This document shows, piece after piece, positions 13,693 through 26,255 of a stretch of DNA of 64,000 nt. Under the pieces are notes generated by a model. It had not been told where the DNA came from. It saw only the letters and a program-made list of their open reading frames with translations, and made no database searches. The stretch is from assembly GCA_025506515.1 (NCBI GenBank), contig CM046457.1, positions 5,180,944-5,244,943 of the forward strand, given 5' to 3'. A program made the position numbers and the translations under genes. The first letter of the stretch is position 1. Each line of letters opens with the position of its first letter. The DNA is from Flaveria trinervia. Taxonomy: Eukaryota; Streptophyta; Magnoliopsida; Asterales; Asteraceae.

Positions 13693-16225
13693 ATGAGTTT
13701 CTTGAAGTGGGCAACTTTAGTTCTTACATTTGTCACCTGTGCCTATATACATCCATCCTCATCATCATCATCTGATTCATTCATTCCTGTTGATAGCTAC
13801 TTAATTGCCTGTGGTTCTTCCCAAAATGTCACATTTCTTGGTCAAACCTACATTCCTGATTCAGACCAATCTTCAATGGTTTCTTTAAACAGTAAAGAGA
13901 ATACAAATGTAGTTGATTCCAACTCCTCAGTCCCCTTACCTGTGCACCGAACAGCCCGAGTGTTCACCACAACAACCTCTTACAAGTTCAAAATCAACCA
14001 ACCGGGTCGCCATTGGATCCGCCTCTACTTTTACCCCATCCCGGGCCACAACCTCACATCAGCTACATTAACTGTAGTAACTGAAAACTTTGTCCTCCTA
14101 AACAACTTCACTTTCAAAACCTACAACAGTTCAAACCATCTGTTTAAAGAGTACTCTTTAAATGTGACTTCTGATTCATTGCTTTTAAACTTCATCCCCT
14201 CAAACAATTCACTTGCATTCATCAACGCCATTGAAGTCGTCTCTGGCCCCGATTACTTGATCCCAAATGAAGCCACTTCTGTATTCCCATTCACCACAAT
14301 CAACGGTCTTTCGAATAAAGCCTTTGAGACTGTATACCGTTTGAATATGGGCGGCCCGAAACTCACCCCTCAAAACGATACACTGGGAGAACTTGGGAAA
14401 ATGATAAGAACTATCTTCATGTTAACGGTTCGGCTGCAAGTGTTTCAAAGAGCCCATCGATGATAAAGTATACCGAAAGCATCACACCTGAAATCGCACC
14501 AAATTGGGTGTATGCAACTGCTCAAACAATGGGAGATGCTAATGTTGCTGATTTGGACTTCAACATCACTTGGGTTCTTCCTGTTGATCCTGACTTCACT
14601 TACTTCGTTCGCGCGCATTTTTGTGATATCGTTAGCACGTCTCTAAACACCCTCGTGTTCAATCTGTTCATAAACTCTGAGAATGCTTATCCTGATCTTG
14701 ATCTATCCAGCTTAACGGGTAACCTCGATGTGTCAGTTTACAAAGACTTTGTATGCAATTCTTCTGGTGGTTTGAGCACTTTGACTGTAAGTATCGGGCC
14801 AGATAGTGTTGCAGAAGACAGAAACGCGATTCTGAATGGTCTTGAAGTTATGAAGATCAGCAACGAGGCGAGAAGCTTAGACGGGCTTACGCCCGTGGAG
14901 AATCTTGTTTTGTTTCCGTCGAAAAAAACCAAGAAAACCACTTTGGTTTTGATTATAGGATGTGTTGTAGGTGGTTTGGTTGTGTTACTCGGTTTACTGT
15001 TATGTTACCGTTGCTTCGTGGCGAAAAGGTCGAAAACAGGTCAGCAAAAACCGTCATGGTTGCCACTCCCGTTACACGGGAACTCGGTCACTATGACGAA
15101 AACATCAAACGTTTCTCAAAAAAGTGGGACCGCGAGCTGCATCTCGTTAACATCATGTAACCTTGGTAGGAACTTTACATTTCAAGAGATCATGGAAGCA
15201 ACAAACAGATTTGATGAGAATCTGCTTCTTGGAGTTGGCGGTTTCGGGCGGGTGTATAAAGGAACAATGGAAGACGGGACCCGTGTGGCGGTGAAAAGAG
15301 GCAACCCGAGGTCCGAACAAGGGCTTGCGGAGTTCAGGACCGAGATCGAGATGTTGTCGAAGCTTCGACATAGGCATTTGGTGTCACTTATTGGGTATTG
15401 TGATGAACGGTCGGAAATGATTCTTGTTTACGAGTACATGGCTAACGGACCGTTAAGAAGCCATCTTTACGGGACTGATCTACCACCGTTGTCATGGAAG
15501 CAACGGCTCGAGATTTGTATCGGGGCGGCTCGTGGTCTACATTATCTGCACACGGGTGCGGCCCAGAGTATCATCCACCGTGACGTTAAAACCACCAACA
15601 TATTGTTAGACGAAAACTTTGTAGCGAAAGTGGCAGACTTCGGGCTCTCGAAAGCGGGCCCGTCTCTCGACCAAACCCACGTGAGCACAGCCGTGAAGGG
15701 TAGTTTCGGGTACCTAGACCCCGAGTATTTCAGACGACAGCAGTTAACAGAAAAGTCAGACGTTTACTCATTCGGGTCGTGTTAATGGAAGTTATCTGTT
15801 CAAGACCGGCTCTGAACCCGGTCCTTCCACGAGATCAAGTCAACATCGCTGAGTGGGCGCTGACGTGGCAAAAGAAGGGCATGCTGGACCAGATCATGGA
15901 CGGAAATCTTGCAGGAAAAGTGGACCCCGCTTCGTTAAAGAAGTTTGGGGAGACGGCCGAGAAGTGTTTGGCGGAGTATGGCGTTGACCGCCCGTCGATG
16001 GGAGATGTTTTGTGGAACTTGGAGTATTCTTTACAACTTGAGGAAACGTCATCGGCTTTACTGGAGCCTGATGACAACAGCACGAGTCATATTCCCGAGG
16101 TCCCGTTGAGTCCTCTTGAGCCGTATGAGAACAGCACGAGTGTGATCGACGGGGCTAATTCGGGCACGGATGAAGATGCTACGAGTGCAGTGTTTTCGCA
16201 GCTCGTTAATCCGCGAGGAAGATGA
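13693..16225 (+). CDS. THE1: THESEUS1-type CrRLK1L receptor-like kinase, two apparent frameshifts
   Basis: This is a plasma-membrane receptor kinase of the CrRLK1L family, which senses cell-wall state and RALF peptides. The ATG at 13693 is chosen because it opens a signal peptide (SFLKWATLVLTFVTCAY). Frames upstream of it lack an ATG in phase. An extracellular malectin-like region covers roughly residues 35-400. A transmembrane helix follows near 415-440 (LVLIIGCVVGGLVVLLGLLL). The kinase domain has the glycine loop GVGGFGRVYKG (about 513), VAVKR lysine, HRDVKTTN (about 629), DFGLSKAG and GSFGYLDPEY. It ends with the family's FSQLV.PRGR tail. Frames break at 14385-14387 and 15774-15776, where GGG stands in place of an expected GGGG. 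With those two bases the gene would give about 844 residues, close to Arabidopsis THE1 (about 855). There is no intron, as is usual for this family. It could be a true pseudogene, but conservation elsewhere argues for sequence error. Confidence 0.9.
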
Positions 16226-17508
16226 TGGTATGAAGATCAGACTCCTGTTTGAAGATGGTTTATGGTGTTTCTTGCTGTTATTATATGTTATGTGTGCATT
16301 TATTTGTGTAATCATTTATTCAGTGATCAATATTAACATATATAGTAATACAGGCAATTACAAGATGGGTGCTGTTCACCTTTATCTTTTATAATGTTTT
16401 CACAAGTGAGTATGTATTATTGATTTATTGGTCTACAGAGGCTTTACAAACCTGATAATGTATAGATTTTTTAAAAAAGTGTTGTTATTTTTCTTCATTT
16501 ATTGTTTTCTTTTAAAAAAATTAAAAATTTTCTTCTCAAGGTTTGAAAAAATTGTCATTTCATCCAAAATCATGAATTTCATGAAAGAAATTACAGCAGC
16601 AACATCTAAACATATATTAGAATTTTGTTTTTATATGAAAAATTACATAAGTATTATTTTAATGATGAATTGTTTCAATTAAGTAACTCAAGTTTTAAAA
16701 GTGTTTCAATTACAATACTCATTTTTATATTTTATACAAATTAAAAGTCATAACATATTTTTTAGCATGTTATACTTTTGGATTCAGTTAGAAAATATTT
16801 TTTTTGTTTTTTGAAGTTGATATAGAACGTTGATGTAAATTTTAGGTACTTTTTTTATTTTTTTTCATAATTAACATGTTTTTTATATTTTAATATAATT
16901 TTATATATTAAAAATTCTAACTTCAATGTTTTTTCTATCATTATTTTCTTGTCATAATAAAATTTGGTAATGACTTGATTTGATCGTTTGAAGGTCCAAT
17001 TTGAGAAAAATATGCATGAATGACTAAATTAGAACACTTTTGAAACTTGGTTACTATTCTGTGACATTTTCCCGTTATATAACTAGTTAAAACTGAGTTT
17101 TTTCCTTTGGTATAAACGTAACAGAATTAGAAAACTTTTATTTCTTTTGTTTTGGATTTATAGTGTAAAAAGGTATTAAGCTTGTGAACAAAATACCAAA
17201 TCAGTTTAATAAGATTTTGAAAGAGAAACAATAAAAGGTAAAACTTGAAATATGATCAAACCATTAATCCAGTTCAATAGTCGGGTCAACATGTTGGCTA
17301 TTAAAACGGCTTGAGAGTATTCGGTTAGACCGGTTGTGTGACATCCCCTTTTTCTAATGATCAAAATGAGTAAGAAAACGTTGCTGACATTGTTTATTGG
17401 CTTTGTTGGAAAAAATGGTATTCTTTCTACTGCTTCCAGACAAATAATTATCAGTATTTCTATAAAGGGATATGCGTATTTCATTACGAGAGTTTCATAA
17501 AACATTAA
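16226..17508. other. Downstream region of the receptor kinase, no gene
   Basis: This is AT-rich sequence that should include the 3' untranslated region and polyadenylation site of the kinase. The small open frames at 16428-16682 and 17206-17505 show no family features. Confidence 0.5.
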
Positions 17509-18502
17509 GGTGTTGTTGTTTTTTCTAACAGGAAAATGTTTGTTGTTTGCGGATCACATCTGTAAAGATCTACGGTAGAGAAAATGTGATTTATTTTTTT
17601 AACATCTGTAAAATACTAAAATATTAGGTTAGGCAAGATCAGGGGATAATACACCATAAACTCCGCTCAAAACAATCGAATCACTGCAAACCGTTTCAAA
17701 TTTCTACGCTTCATTCACCAATCCAACCATCAAATCTCCAAATAGCACCTAACAAAAGCTAGATTTGTCATATACGAATCAAATCACTCCACTTTTCATG
17801 ATGGATGATGATGATCAGGTATATACGTCATCGTTACAGGCGGTGGTTGCAGGCGGAGGCATAAGATGAACATCAGCCACCCGTCGGTGCATCCGGTTGA
17901 CGTGGCACAGTTACCTCCGGCGGACGGTCTCGTCATTTGCTGCCGAGAGTGAGGATGAAGGTTGTACATGGTATGCGGGGACGATCGGAGGGGGGAGGGC
18001 TACGACTAGCAAGGGGGTAGGAGGGCGGTGGCGTGGAGACAGGAGAGGCGGTCGGAGGGCGGTGGCGTGGAGACAGGAGAGGCGGTCGGAGGGCGGTGGC
18101 GTGGAGACAGGAGAGGCGGTCGGAGGGCGGTGGCGTGGAGACAGGAGAGGCGGTCGGAGGGCGGTGGCGTGGAGACAGGAGAGGCGGTCGGAGGGCGGTG
18201 GCGTGGAGACAGGAGAGGCGGTCGGAGGGCGGTAGCGTGGAGGCGGGGTCGGAGGCCGGCTGAGGTGACGGGCGACGGCCGAGATGAGTGGTGTGGTGGG
18301 GGTTGGAAGCGATAGGTTAGAGGTTGTCAAGACATAAGAAGTGATAGCATCACATCTTTTTCGTGCAGACGTCATGAAAACGTTTTTTAATAAAACGTCT
18401 TTCTAAAAACAAACTGTTTGCGCACTCAAAAGCCCTTCTCGTGTTTGCGTGCGCGCAGATGAAGAAATGGGGAAGAGCTTTTGCCAAAAAATAAACACCA
18501 CC
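17509..18502. mobile_element. PIF/Harbinger-like inverted-repeat element
   Basis: The left end reads GGTGTTGTTGTTTTTT. The right end read in reverse is GGTGGTGTTTATTTTTT, an imperfect terminal inverted repeat. Both ends are flanked by TAA (17506-17508 and 18503-18505), the target size and sequence used by PIF/Harbinger elements. No transposase is visible. The middle carries a GC-rich 34-bp minisatellite, so the element is non-autonomous. A related truncated end lies at 3228-3366. Confidence 0.5.
18023..18256 (+). repeat. 34-bp GC-rich minisatellite, about seven copies
   Basis: Units starting GGGCGGTGGCGTGGAGAC recur at 18023, 18057, 18091, 18125, 18159, 18193 and 18227, a period of 34 bases. 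The copies are nearly identical; the last has one change (GTAGCG). Because 34 is not a multiple of three and the unit has no stop in any frame, long artificial open frames appear in several frames on both strands, all cycling every 34 residues. Confidence 0.9.
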
Positions 18503-19996
18503 TAAAAGTGTTTTGGGAGTCAGATTGGACCTGCTGGTTGATTGGGTTTCGAAGAGGCGACCAGTCTGATGCGATCCGACCCAGTTTGTTTTGTATCAAA
18601 GGAACTAGACGGTCCGGGCCTGTTTAGTTGTCGTACTTGGAAGCAGGTCGGAGCGGATTTTAAATTTTTAGAATTTTTAGTTTTGTTGATTTTGATGGGT
18701 TTAACAGGTGAATCATAGGATAAATTGGAGTATTTGACATAAGATTGTTGGTTTTATATATAACTATAAAATACATATAAAACGTTTATATAAGCATATT
18801 CAATTATGTTTTACTCCAACTTTCATGCAGTTACAAAGAGCAAAACTTTGGTTAGAATAGCCTAAAATCTTCAAGCTAACGCATCCCTACGACTAAACTA
18901 GGTTCACACTATAGCTTTCTCCTTATGAACAGGGTGGTGTTATATAATTTTTTTTTTGTTACTTACACACCCTAGTATTTCTTCTATTTCTCTTTATGTA
19001 TTTATATGTATGTATAAAAAGAAATAAAAAAGATAAAATAAATAGGATGTATTTATAACATACCTCTTATAAACATCTCATTAGACGCAATACTTAACTC
19101 TTCACTATATCATTTAAGTTTCATAAAAAACATCAAATACAATATTATTTTTTTTCAATAGAGTTAAGTGACCTGATAGTATTATTTTGATATGGATATA
19201 AAAATAAGGTATCTTAAAAAATTACAATTTAAACACACGCCAACTTGATAATTCTTTAATAGATACAACATACAAGTTTTAAGTGTAGCTTTGGTTGTAG
19301 TACCGTAGAAGACGAACAATCCTCTAAAACAAAAAAAAATCAGTTTTTGATAAATCGTAAGTCGTTTCTAACTTGAATCATCAATCATCCTTCTTCTTCT
19401 GTTCTTTTATATGTTTTATTTGTATATACATATCTACAATACTTTGTTTACTGTTTCTTTTGTATCTGCTTACTAAATCTAACAAGTTACAACCAATAAC
19501 GCCAATTCCTCATTTCTAATAGCATCAAATATTCACGAAAGCTCATAACTAATGTGCAAAGTTTGATTTGATTCGAATGTTATTGTCAATTCAACACAGG
19601 TATGGGAAGAACCAGAGGCGGTCTGCCGTCCATCCTTTGACTGGCATCCAACATCATTGGTTTTATTGCAGTTTGATCCTTAAATTAGGTTTTTATGTGA
19701 TTACGAGACTCGTTACTAGTATACATACGATACCATCAATACTAACAACATGATCAGGTAAATCATAACATGTAACTGGTCAGGTGAGCTTCAGGATATT
19801 ATCCTAGGGAATTATGAAGGACGCGAAGCCCTTAAATATTAGGTTTTTGGACAAGTTTATATTATAATACCACATCAAACATACATAGAGAAAAGTACTA
19901 GTGTTTATTCCACACCAGAAAAAACTTAAAACAACAAAACTGCAATCTAATACCTGTAGTTTATATGTATTTTACAATCCTCGAACCGATCTGTGA
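18503..19996. other. Intergenic DNA, no gene seen
   Basis: This lies between the Harbinger-like element and the 3' end of the minus-strand gene. Part of it must be that gene's 3' untranslated region. No protein-like frame or RNA gene is recognised. Confidence 0.5.
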
Positions 19997-22470
19997 TCAT
20001 AAGCGCGATCGAATGAAAACCTTCTTGACATCAGTCTTTGCAGGCGCAGAGTTTTCATTGGACTCATCTGTTTCGTCCTTACGAGGATCCAAATCCTTGG
20101 CACATAAGATTGAATCTTCATCATCAAGTCTTATAATATGTAAATCCTCCCGCATTTTCTCCATTCGAGCTTGCATCTCCTCCATCATCAATGTATGTCG
20201 AGGTTTATCGTTCAGACTTGCAGGTTCTAGACCAGATTGATCCTTCATTCCTTCTTTAACTACCCTATATACTTGCATCCCACCTTCACAGGGTTAAGAG
20301 GATGATCAACGATTCGAAAACCATATATGAAACCTAAAAAACACCTAAAACCAATACATATAACAAGTAATTTGTAAACCTAAAAATTAAGATCTGATGA
20401 GTAAACTAATCCATACACATAATAACCTGAGTAAGTTGTAAACCTAAAACTGAAATTCAAACAGTGACACGAATGGATGCACATAACAACCAGTGTAATT
20501 TGTAAACCTAAAATTAAAAATGAATCGGTGAAACAAATTGATAATTCAATACAAATAACAAACTTACAACCTGTATAATTTGTGTAACGAATCCATACAC
20601 ATAACCTGTCTAATTTCTAAACTGAAAATTGAAATTCGATCAGAAAAACAACTCTATACACATAACAGCCTATCTAGTTTGTAAACCTTAAAGTTTAGAC
20701 CCCATTGGTGAAATGAAGAGATACACATATCAACCAGTGTAATTTGTAAACCTAAAATTGAAATTCAATCAGTAAAACTAATCCGTACACATAACATGTG
20801 TGAGTCGTAAACCTAAAATTGAAATTCCATCAGTATAACATATAGATACACATAACAACCTGTGTAATTTGTAAATCTAAAATTGAAATTCAAATATTCG
20901 ATAGGTAAAAACTAATTGATACACATAACAACCTGCGTAGATTGTAAGCAAAAAACTGAAAATCAATCAGTGAAACAAATAGATACACATATGGTTACCT
21001 GTGTAATTTTTAAATCTAAAATTGAAATTCGATAGGTAAAATGAATCGATACACATAACAACCTGTGTAACTGATAAACCTAAGGTCAAAATTCCATGAA
21101 TGAAACGAATTGATACACATAGCAACCTGTGTAATTTGTGAACCTAAAACTGAAATCTGATCAGTTAAATGAATCCATACACATAACAACCTGTGTAATT
21201 TGTAAACCTAAAATTAAAATTCAATCTGTAAAACTAATCGATACACATAACAACCCGTGTAAAATTTAATACTATAATTGAAATTCAATCGATGAAACAA
21301 TTTAATACACATAACAAGCTTACAACATGTGTAATTTGTAATTTCTAAAATAGAAATTCAATCGGGAAATTGAATCTATACACATAACAACCTGTGTAAC
21401 TTGTAAACCTAAATTTGAGTTTTGATCTGTAAAACGAATCGATACACATAACAACATGCGTAATTTGTAAACCTAAAGATGAAATTCGATAGATAAATAG
21501 ATACACATAACAGCCTGTGTAATTTGTAAACCTAAAATCGAAATTCAATTCAATAGGCGAAACGAATCTGTATACAGCTTGTGTAATTTGTAAACCTAAG
21601 AGTTAAATATTAAGCTGAAACGAATCAATACACATAATAAGTTAACAATCTGTGTAATTTGTGAACCTAAATGGAAATTCGATAGAAACACATAACAGCT
21701 GTCTATTTTGTAAGCCTAAAATCAAAATTACACAGTGAAACGAATAGCTACACATAACAACCTGCGTAATTTGTAAACCAAAAGATGAAATTCAATAGAT
21801 ACACATAACAGCCTGTGTAATTTGTAAATCTAAAATTAAAATTCCATCAGTGAAACGAATCGATAGTCGATACACTTAACCACCTGTCGAATATGTAAAC
21901 CTACAATCGAAATTCAATCTGAAAAACGAATCGATACGCATAACAATCTATGCAATTCGTAAACGTAAAATTGAACTTCAATCTGTCAAACAAATCGACA
22001 CACTTAACAAATAACAACCTACGTAATTCGTAAACCTAAACTTGCAAATCGAAACAAATCGTTCACTAATCCTAATTCCACTTTCATAAACACAATCACA
22101 CCAACACACATGAAGCGAAAACAGAGTCAAAAGCTCTAAAAAAACGCAAAAAGCACCAATTCCGATTCAACAACATCATCGTCAACAATCCTACAGCTTT
22201 ACATAACGAAAACTAACCTTTGAGAGGATCATAAACAGCGGAATCAACAGCGAACTTGCTGAATCCTGTAAGAACTCTAGTAATGGTCTCTCTGCGGACC
22301 GGATCGGGGGATTCGAGAACCGGCTTTGGTGAACCGGTGGTTGGATCGGCGGAGGAGCGGTGGATGAACCGGGCGGCGACCGACCGGAGGTCGTTCCAGA
22401 TGCCCATGGAGATTGATGGATGTGCGAGTGGTGTTGGTGGTTTGTGATAGCTGCCGTCACGGCTTAACAT
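19997..22470 (-). CDS. Small two-exon gene, product unrecognised
   Basis: Exon 1 runs 22470-22218 and ends AAAG before GTTAG. Exon 2 runs 20283-19997 after an acceptor reading TGTGAAG and ends at a TGA. The two exons join in phase (253 plus 287 bases, 179 codons plus stop). A second ATG at 22407 opens with MGIWNDLRSVAARFIHR and is an equally likely start (158 residues). The N-terminal part is basic and could be an organelle-targeting stretch. A middle segment reads TGFSKFAVDSAVYDP, and a methionine-rich helix (MMEEMQARMEKMREDL) may form a short coiled coil. The acidic C-terminal part ends KVFIRSRL. I do not recognise the family. The clean splice joint and absence of stops support a real gene. 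Confidence 0.6.
20345..22045. repeat. Intronic tandem array, about 62-bp unit, roughly 27 copies
   Basis: Almost the whole 1.9-kb intron of the minus-strand gene is a degenerate tandem repeat. Each unit contains, on the plus strand, GTAATTTGTAAACCTAAAAT, then a block like GAAATTCAATC, then GATACACATAACAACCTGT. Unit length drifts between about 55 and 70 bases and copies differ at many sites, so the array is old. No spacer variation of the CRISPR kind is present. Confidence 0.9.
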
Positions 22471-22900
22471 TATAACATTATTATTATATTATTATAAGCC
22501 ACTTGAAGTTTTCATGTTTTTTTTACATTCTAAAAGTGAGAGTTTAAACGTGTAGGTTTGTGTGTTTGTTGTTTAAAAACAGTTTGTGACTTGCATTTCA
22601 TTCGAAACTTGTTCACAAATAGCTCGTTAACGCGTCCACCTAGCTCGACTCAATTTGTTAATGAACTGAGCTCGAGCCAAGGTCAGCTCGACTTGTGTCT
22701 CACTCGTTAGTCGGCTCGTTTAGCTCGCTCGTGAGTTGGTTCATCGACTCGCTCGTTGTCTCGTTTAGATTAAATGGTAAATTGATAAATTTTTGTAAAT
22801 TATAAAACAATTTATGCCATATTATTTAATAAATCATAAAGATATAAATTTGATATTTTGTAATAAAAATTACTAAGTATAGACATATAGAGGATGATAA
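22471..22900. other. Upstream region of the minus-strand gene
   Basis: This short intergenic stretch should hold the promoter of the gene ending at 19997. A run of AT and TTA words lies directly upstream of the start. From about 22600 to 22760 there is a stretch rich in GCTCG and ACTCG words of unknown origin. Confidence 0.4.
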
Positions 22901-23874
22901 TCTCTATATATAATAAATGAAATGAGATTAGACCATGTGGTAAGATTTTAAACATTGTATTGCCACATGTCACCTTAACAGCATATGATTGTCACGTGTC
23001 AATTTATTAATAATATGATTTTAAAAATTATTTAATATCAATTAAACAGTATTCCAAATTTAGAATCTAAAATATAATGATTGAAATGAAAATCTAATAA
23101 CTTCAATTTTTAATTTAATCTGCAATTCAATCCGAGATTTTATCTAAAAATAACTAATTAAATTAGTCAAGATTTAAAATTTAAAACTTACAAATTTTAA
23201 ATTCCAATAATAACAATATATCTGAGATGTTTGGGTTATAATATAAGATTTTGAAAATGTTCTATATTTGAACAATAATGTATAATATTTACATGCATTA
23301 TATACCACTAGGTTCGATAGCTATGTGTTACACCGATTGAAATAAAAAATATATAATAGATTACATATATGTATAATATAATATATGTTACCGATGAATT
23401 ATTAAATTTAACAAAGATATTTAAGTAATAAACAATATTATAAAAAGAAAAAATATTTATTATTAATAAATATCCATAAATATCTTTATATATCTATTTG
23501 AAGTATTTAGGTTTTAACAGTGCTTAACTATAAATTAAATTATATTTTATTAATATTAAATCTCATTAAACAATTTTTAATAAAATGTTATTTATTTATA
23601 TAAAGAAATTATATTGATTAGTATGGTATTAAATGAGAGTTATTGAATAAATTTTTTTAAAGTCAAGATTTTTTACCATAATTATAATTTTATTATGGTG
23701 ATAATACATGGATAATCCTAGGTGGCGTCTAGGTGAGATGACATGCACATGCTAGAAAATAGTCATGTGTCACATAGAGACTTTGGTATTTGTTTTTTCG
23801 CCATCAAAGATATTTGATAATTCTATGAAATAATTTATTGTACAATAAAAAGTACAAGTATTATGTATGAGGAA

Positions 23875-23906
23875 CTAGGTTAGTGATCCGTGTGTTACAC
23901 GAGTTA
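23875..23906 (-). mobile_element. Helitron-like 3' end on the minus strand
   Basis: Read on the minus strand, this stretch has a CGTGT/ACACG hairpin followed by ATCACTAAC and then CTAG, then T. A weaker relative lies at about 23310-23335. The partner 5' ends were not identified. Confidence 0.35.
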
Positions 23907-23944
23907 ATCAATACTTAAAATGACACATATGTAAATAAACTACA

Positions 23945-23946
<2 letters not shown>

Positions 23947-24028
<82 letters not shown>
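23947..24028. repeat. AT dinucleotide microsatellite
   Basis: This is an almost pure run of alternating A and T, broken once near 23975. Confidence 0.95.
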
Positions 24029-24033
<5 letters not shown>

Positions 24034-24472
24034 TAATTTAAAATTAAAAACTAATTGTTTATAAAGATGTAAATACTTATTTATGTACTGATATTTAAAG
24101 TTATAAAAGATTAGTAAAATTCATAGCAATGAAATGTTGTTAAAAAACAAACAATATCAAAAATATAAATAATATCTTGAATTTTAAAATTAATAAAAAT
24201 AAAAATATTATTTCAAAAGAAAATATGACAGAAACTTTTATTTTAATAAAAATAAAATTTGCTAAGGATGATACTAAAATTAATAGCTCAACCATCATTT
24301 GTTAACATAAATAACAATTTCTTATAAAAAATATCAAACAAACTAAAAGTAATAATTGATCATAAATATAATTTATTATAATTGATATGAGTTAATATGT
24401 AATTGATATGAGTTAATAGTTTCCAAATTTATAGTAACTCAAGATTAAAGGATGTAGCGACATATGACAATG

Positions 24473-25066
24473 TGTGAAGTCGCTGGATCGGTAGACATCC
24501 GAGCGTGTTCTTGACGGAAGGGAAAAAAAACAAGAGACAAACAATAGAACGAACTATAATAGAATGGTTTCATTGATAAAAATCTAATGATTACAAGCTC
24601 GTTAAACAGAATAATCACTACTCTTGGCAAGGGGAGAAAGGGGAGATCGAGCATGATCTCCCCTCTCATCCGGCAGCACCTAGGCCCAGGTAACACTCTC
24701 AAAAACCCTTACCTCTCTACACAATAAAACTGGTATTTATACACCTCAGCCCATATCAGATACGACTGGGCCTATTCGTACTATTGGACCATGCGTATGG
24801 TCCATTCGTACGATTGGACCATGCGTATGGTTTAATCGTACGACTGGACCATACTTATGGTTCAGTCTTACGAATGGCCCAATAGAATCTCTCAGTCGCA
24901 CGACTGATCCATTAGCATGGCTCAGTCGTATGACTGAGTCTCATTAACATATGCTCCTGCGAATGACTCAGTTTCATGTGTCTATAACATTTCAGGTGTA
25001 TTACATTAACCATAGACTATTCGTCAAGCGACAGACACACTATATATGACAATATGTGCTCCAACA
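24473..25066 (-). repeat. 3' LTR of element E
   Basis: This 594-base LTR contains an array of imperfect words such as TCGTACGATTGGACC and CATGCGTATGG (24768-24950). It is paired with the LTR at 46375-46988 and adjoins a polypurine tract on its inner side. Confidence 0.85.
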
Positions 25067-25999
25067 AATTCCCCCTTGGACGTTGCTTGCGAATAGTAGA
25101 TAACACCTTTTACAATCTTCAGTCAATCTTTGCTCCGTCGCCAATAGAATCAAACGAATTCAACATATCCCAATATATAAACATTGTGCTCTCCATATGA
25201 TTGATTTTTCCAGATAATGACATGAATAGTTTTCATTGCTCCAATCTTCACACAAGCTAACCTGATCAACATTAACACCTGCAGAAATTCCCTCTCTAAT
25301 TCAGCATATCCCAATATATAAACATTGTGCTCTCCTAGCATCTTCATACGGTGTATTGGGCAAGAAGTAGAAGGTTCCAATCCACAGCTGACAATCTCAA
25401 ACAAATTAGCATGCACTCAGATTCATCATCAGAAACCAGCTCACATCATCACTTTTTGATTGCGTCTTCAATTTCTCTATACATGGATTCTCCTTAAGAA
25501 TCAGAATCCTCTCTATGCGGATAAATATAACTTGATTGGCCCCATAAATAGTCAGATGCTCCTGACTACCCCACAAAATCAGCACCGACTGCTGACATCT
25601 TCTCTTCTCTCTTTTGTGTTCTAACAACATTCATCTATTCTGGAAGTCCAACGAATAATGGGGTATCCATCGAACTTATTTAACAAAAGAATCTCAGGAT
25701 GAATGTGCTTTGCTCATCCTCAAATCTATGCAAGAGGCAGTTCCAGACCTTCTTTTTTGTCTGGAACGCCGTTCATTCGTATGACATGGAGGACAGATAT
25801 CACATTCGTGTGAATGGATGATACGAATGATATATTCATGCGACTGGTCATAAGACTGGTTCAGTAGCATGACTGGACATAAGACTGGTCCAGTAGCATG
25901 ACTGAACATAAGATTGGTCCAGTAGCATAACTAAACATAAGACTGGTCCAGTAGCACGACTGGACATAAGATTGGTCCAGTCGCATGGTCCAGTCGCAT

Positions 26000-26250
26000 G
26001 GTCCAGTCGCATGGTCCAGTCGTACGAATGATCCATTAGCATGGTCCAGTCGTACTAATGGTCCATTAGCATGGTCCAGTCGTACGAATGGTCCATTAGC
26101 ATGGTCCAGTCGTACGAATGGTCCATTAGCATGGTCCAGTCGTACGAATGATCCATTAGCATAGTCCAGTCGTACGAATGGTCCATTAGCATGGTCCAGT
26201 CGTATGAATGGTCCATTAGCATAGTCCAGTCATACGAATGGTCCATTAGC
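26000..26250 (-). repeat. 30-bp minisatellite inside element E
   Basis: About eight copies of a unit made of CATGGTCCAG, TCGTACGAAT and GGTCCATTAG follow one another with an exact 30-base period. The array resumes at 46019 after element A, showing that A inserted into it. On the minus strand the array reads as a ten-residue repeat (MLMDHSYDWT), a by-product of the period being a multiple of three. Confidence 0.9.
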
Positions 26251-26255
26251 ATGGT

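Noticed and set aside
17897..18375. Arginine/glycine-rich and proline-rich open frames on both strands
   Set aside because: They come from the 34-bp minisatellite, which has no stop in any frame.
20345..22045. Regular repeats considered as a CRISPR array
   Set aside because: Units are degenerate throughout with no invariant repeat and unique spacer pattern, and the setting is a plant intron.
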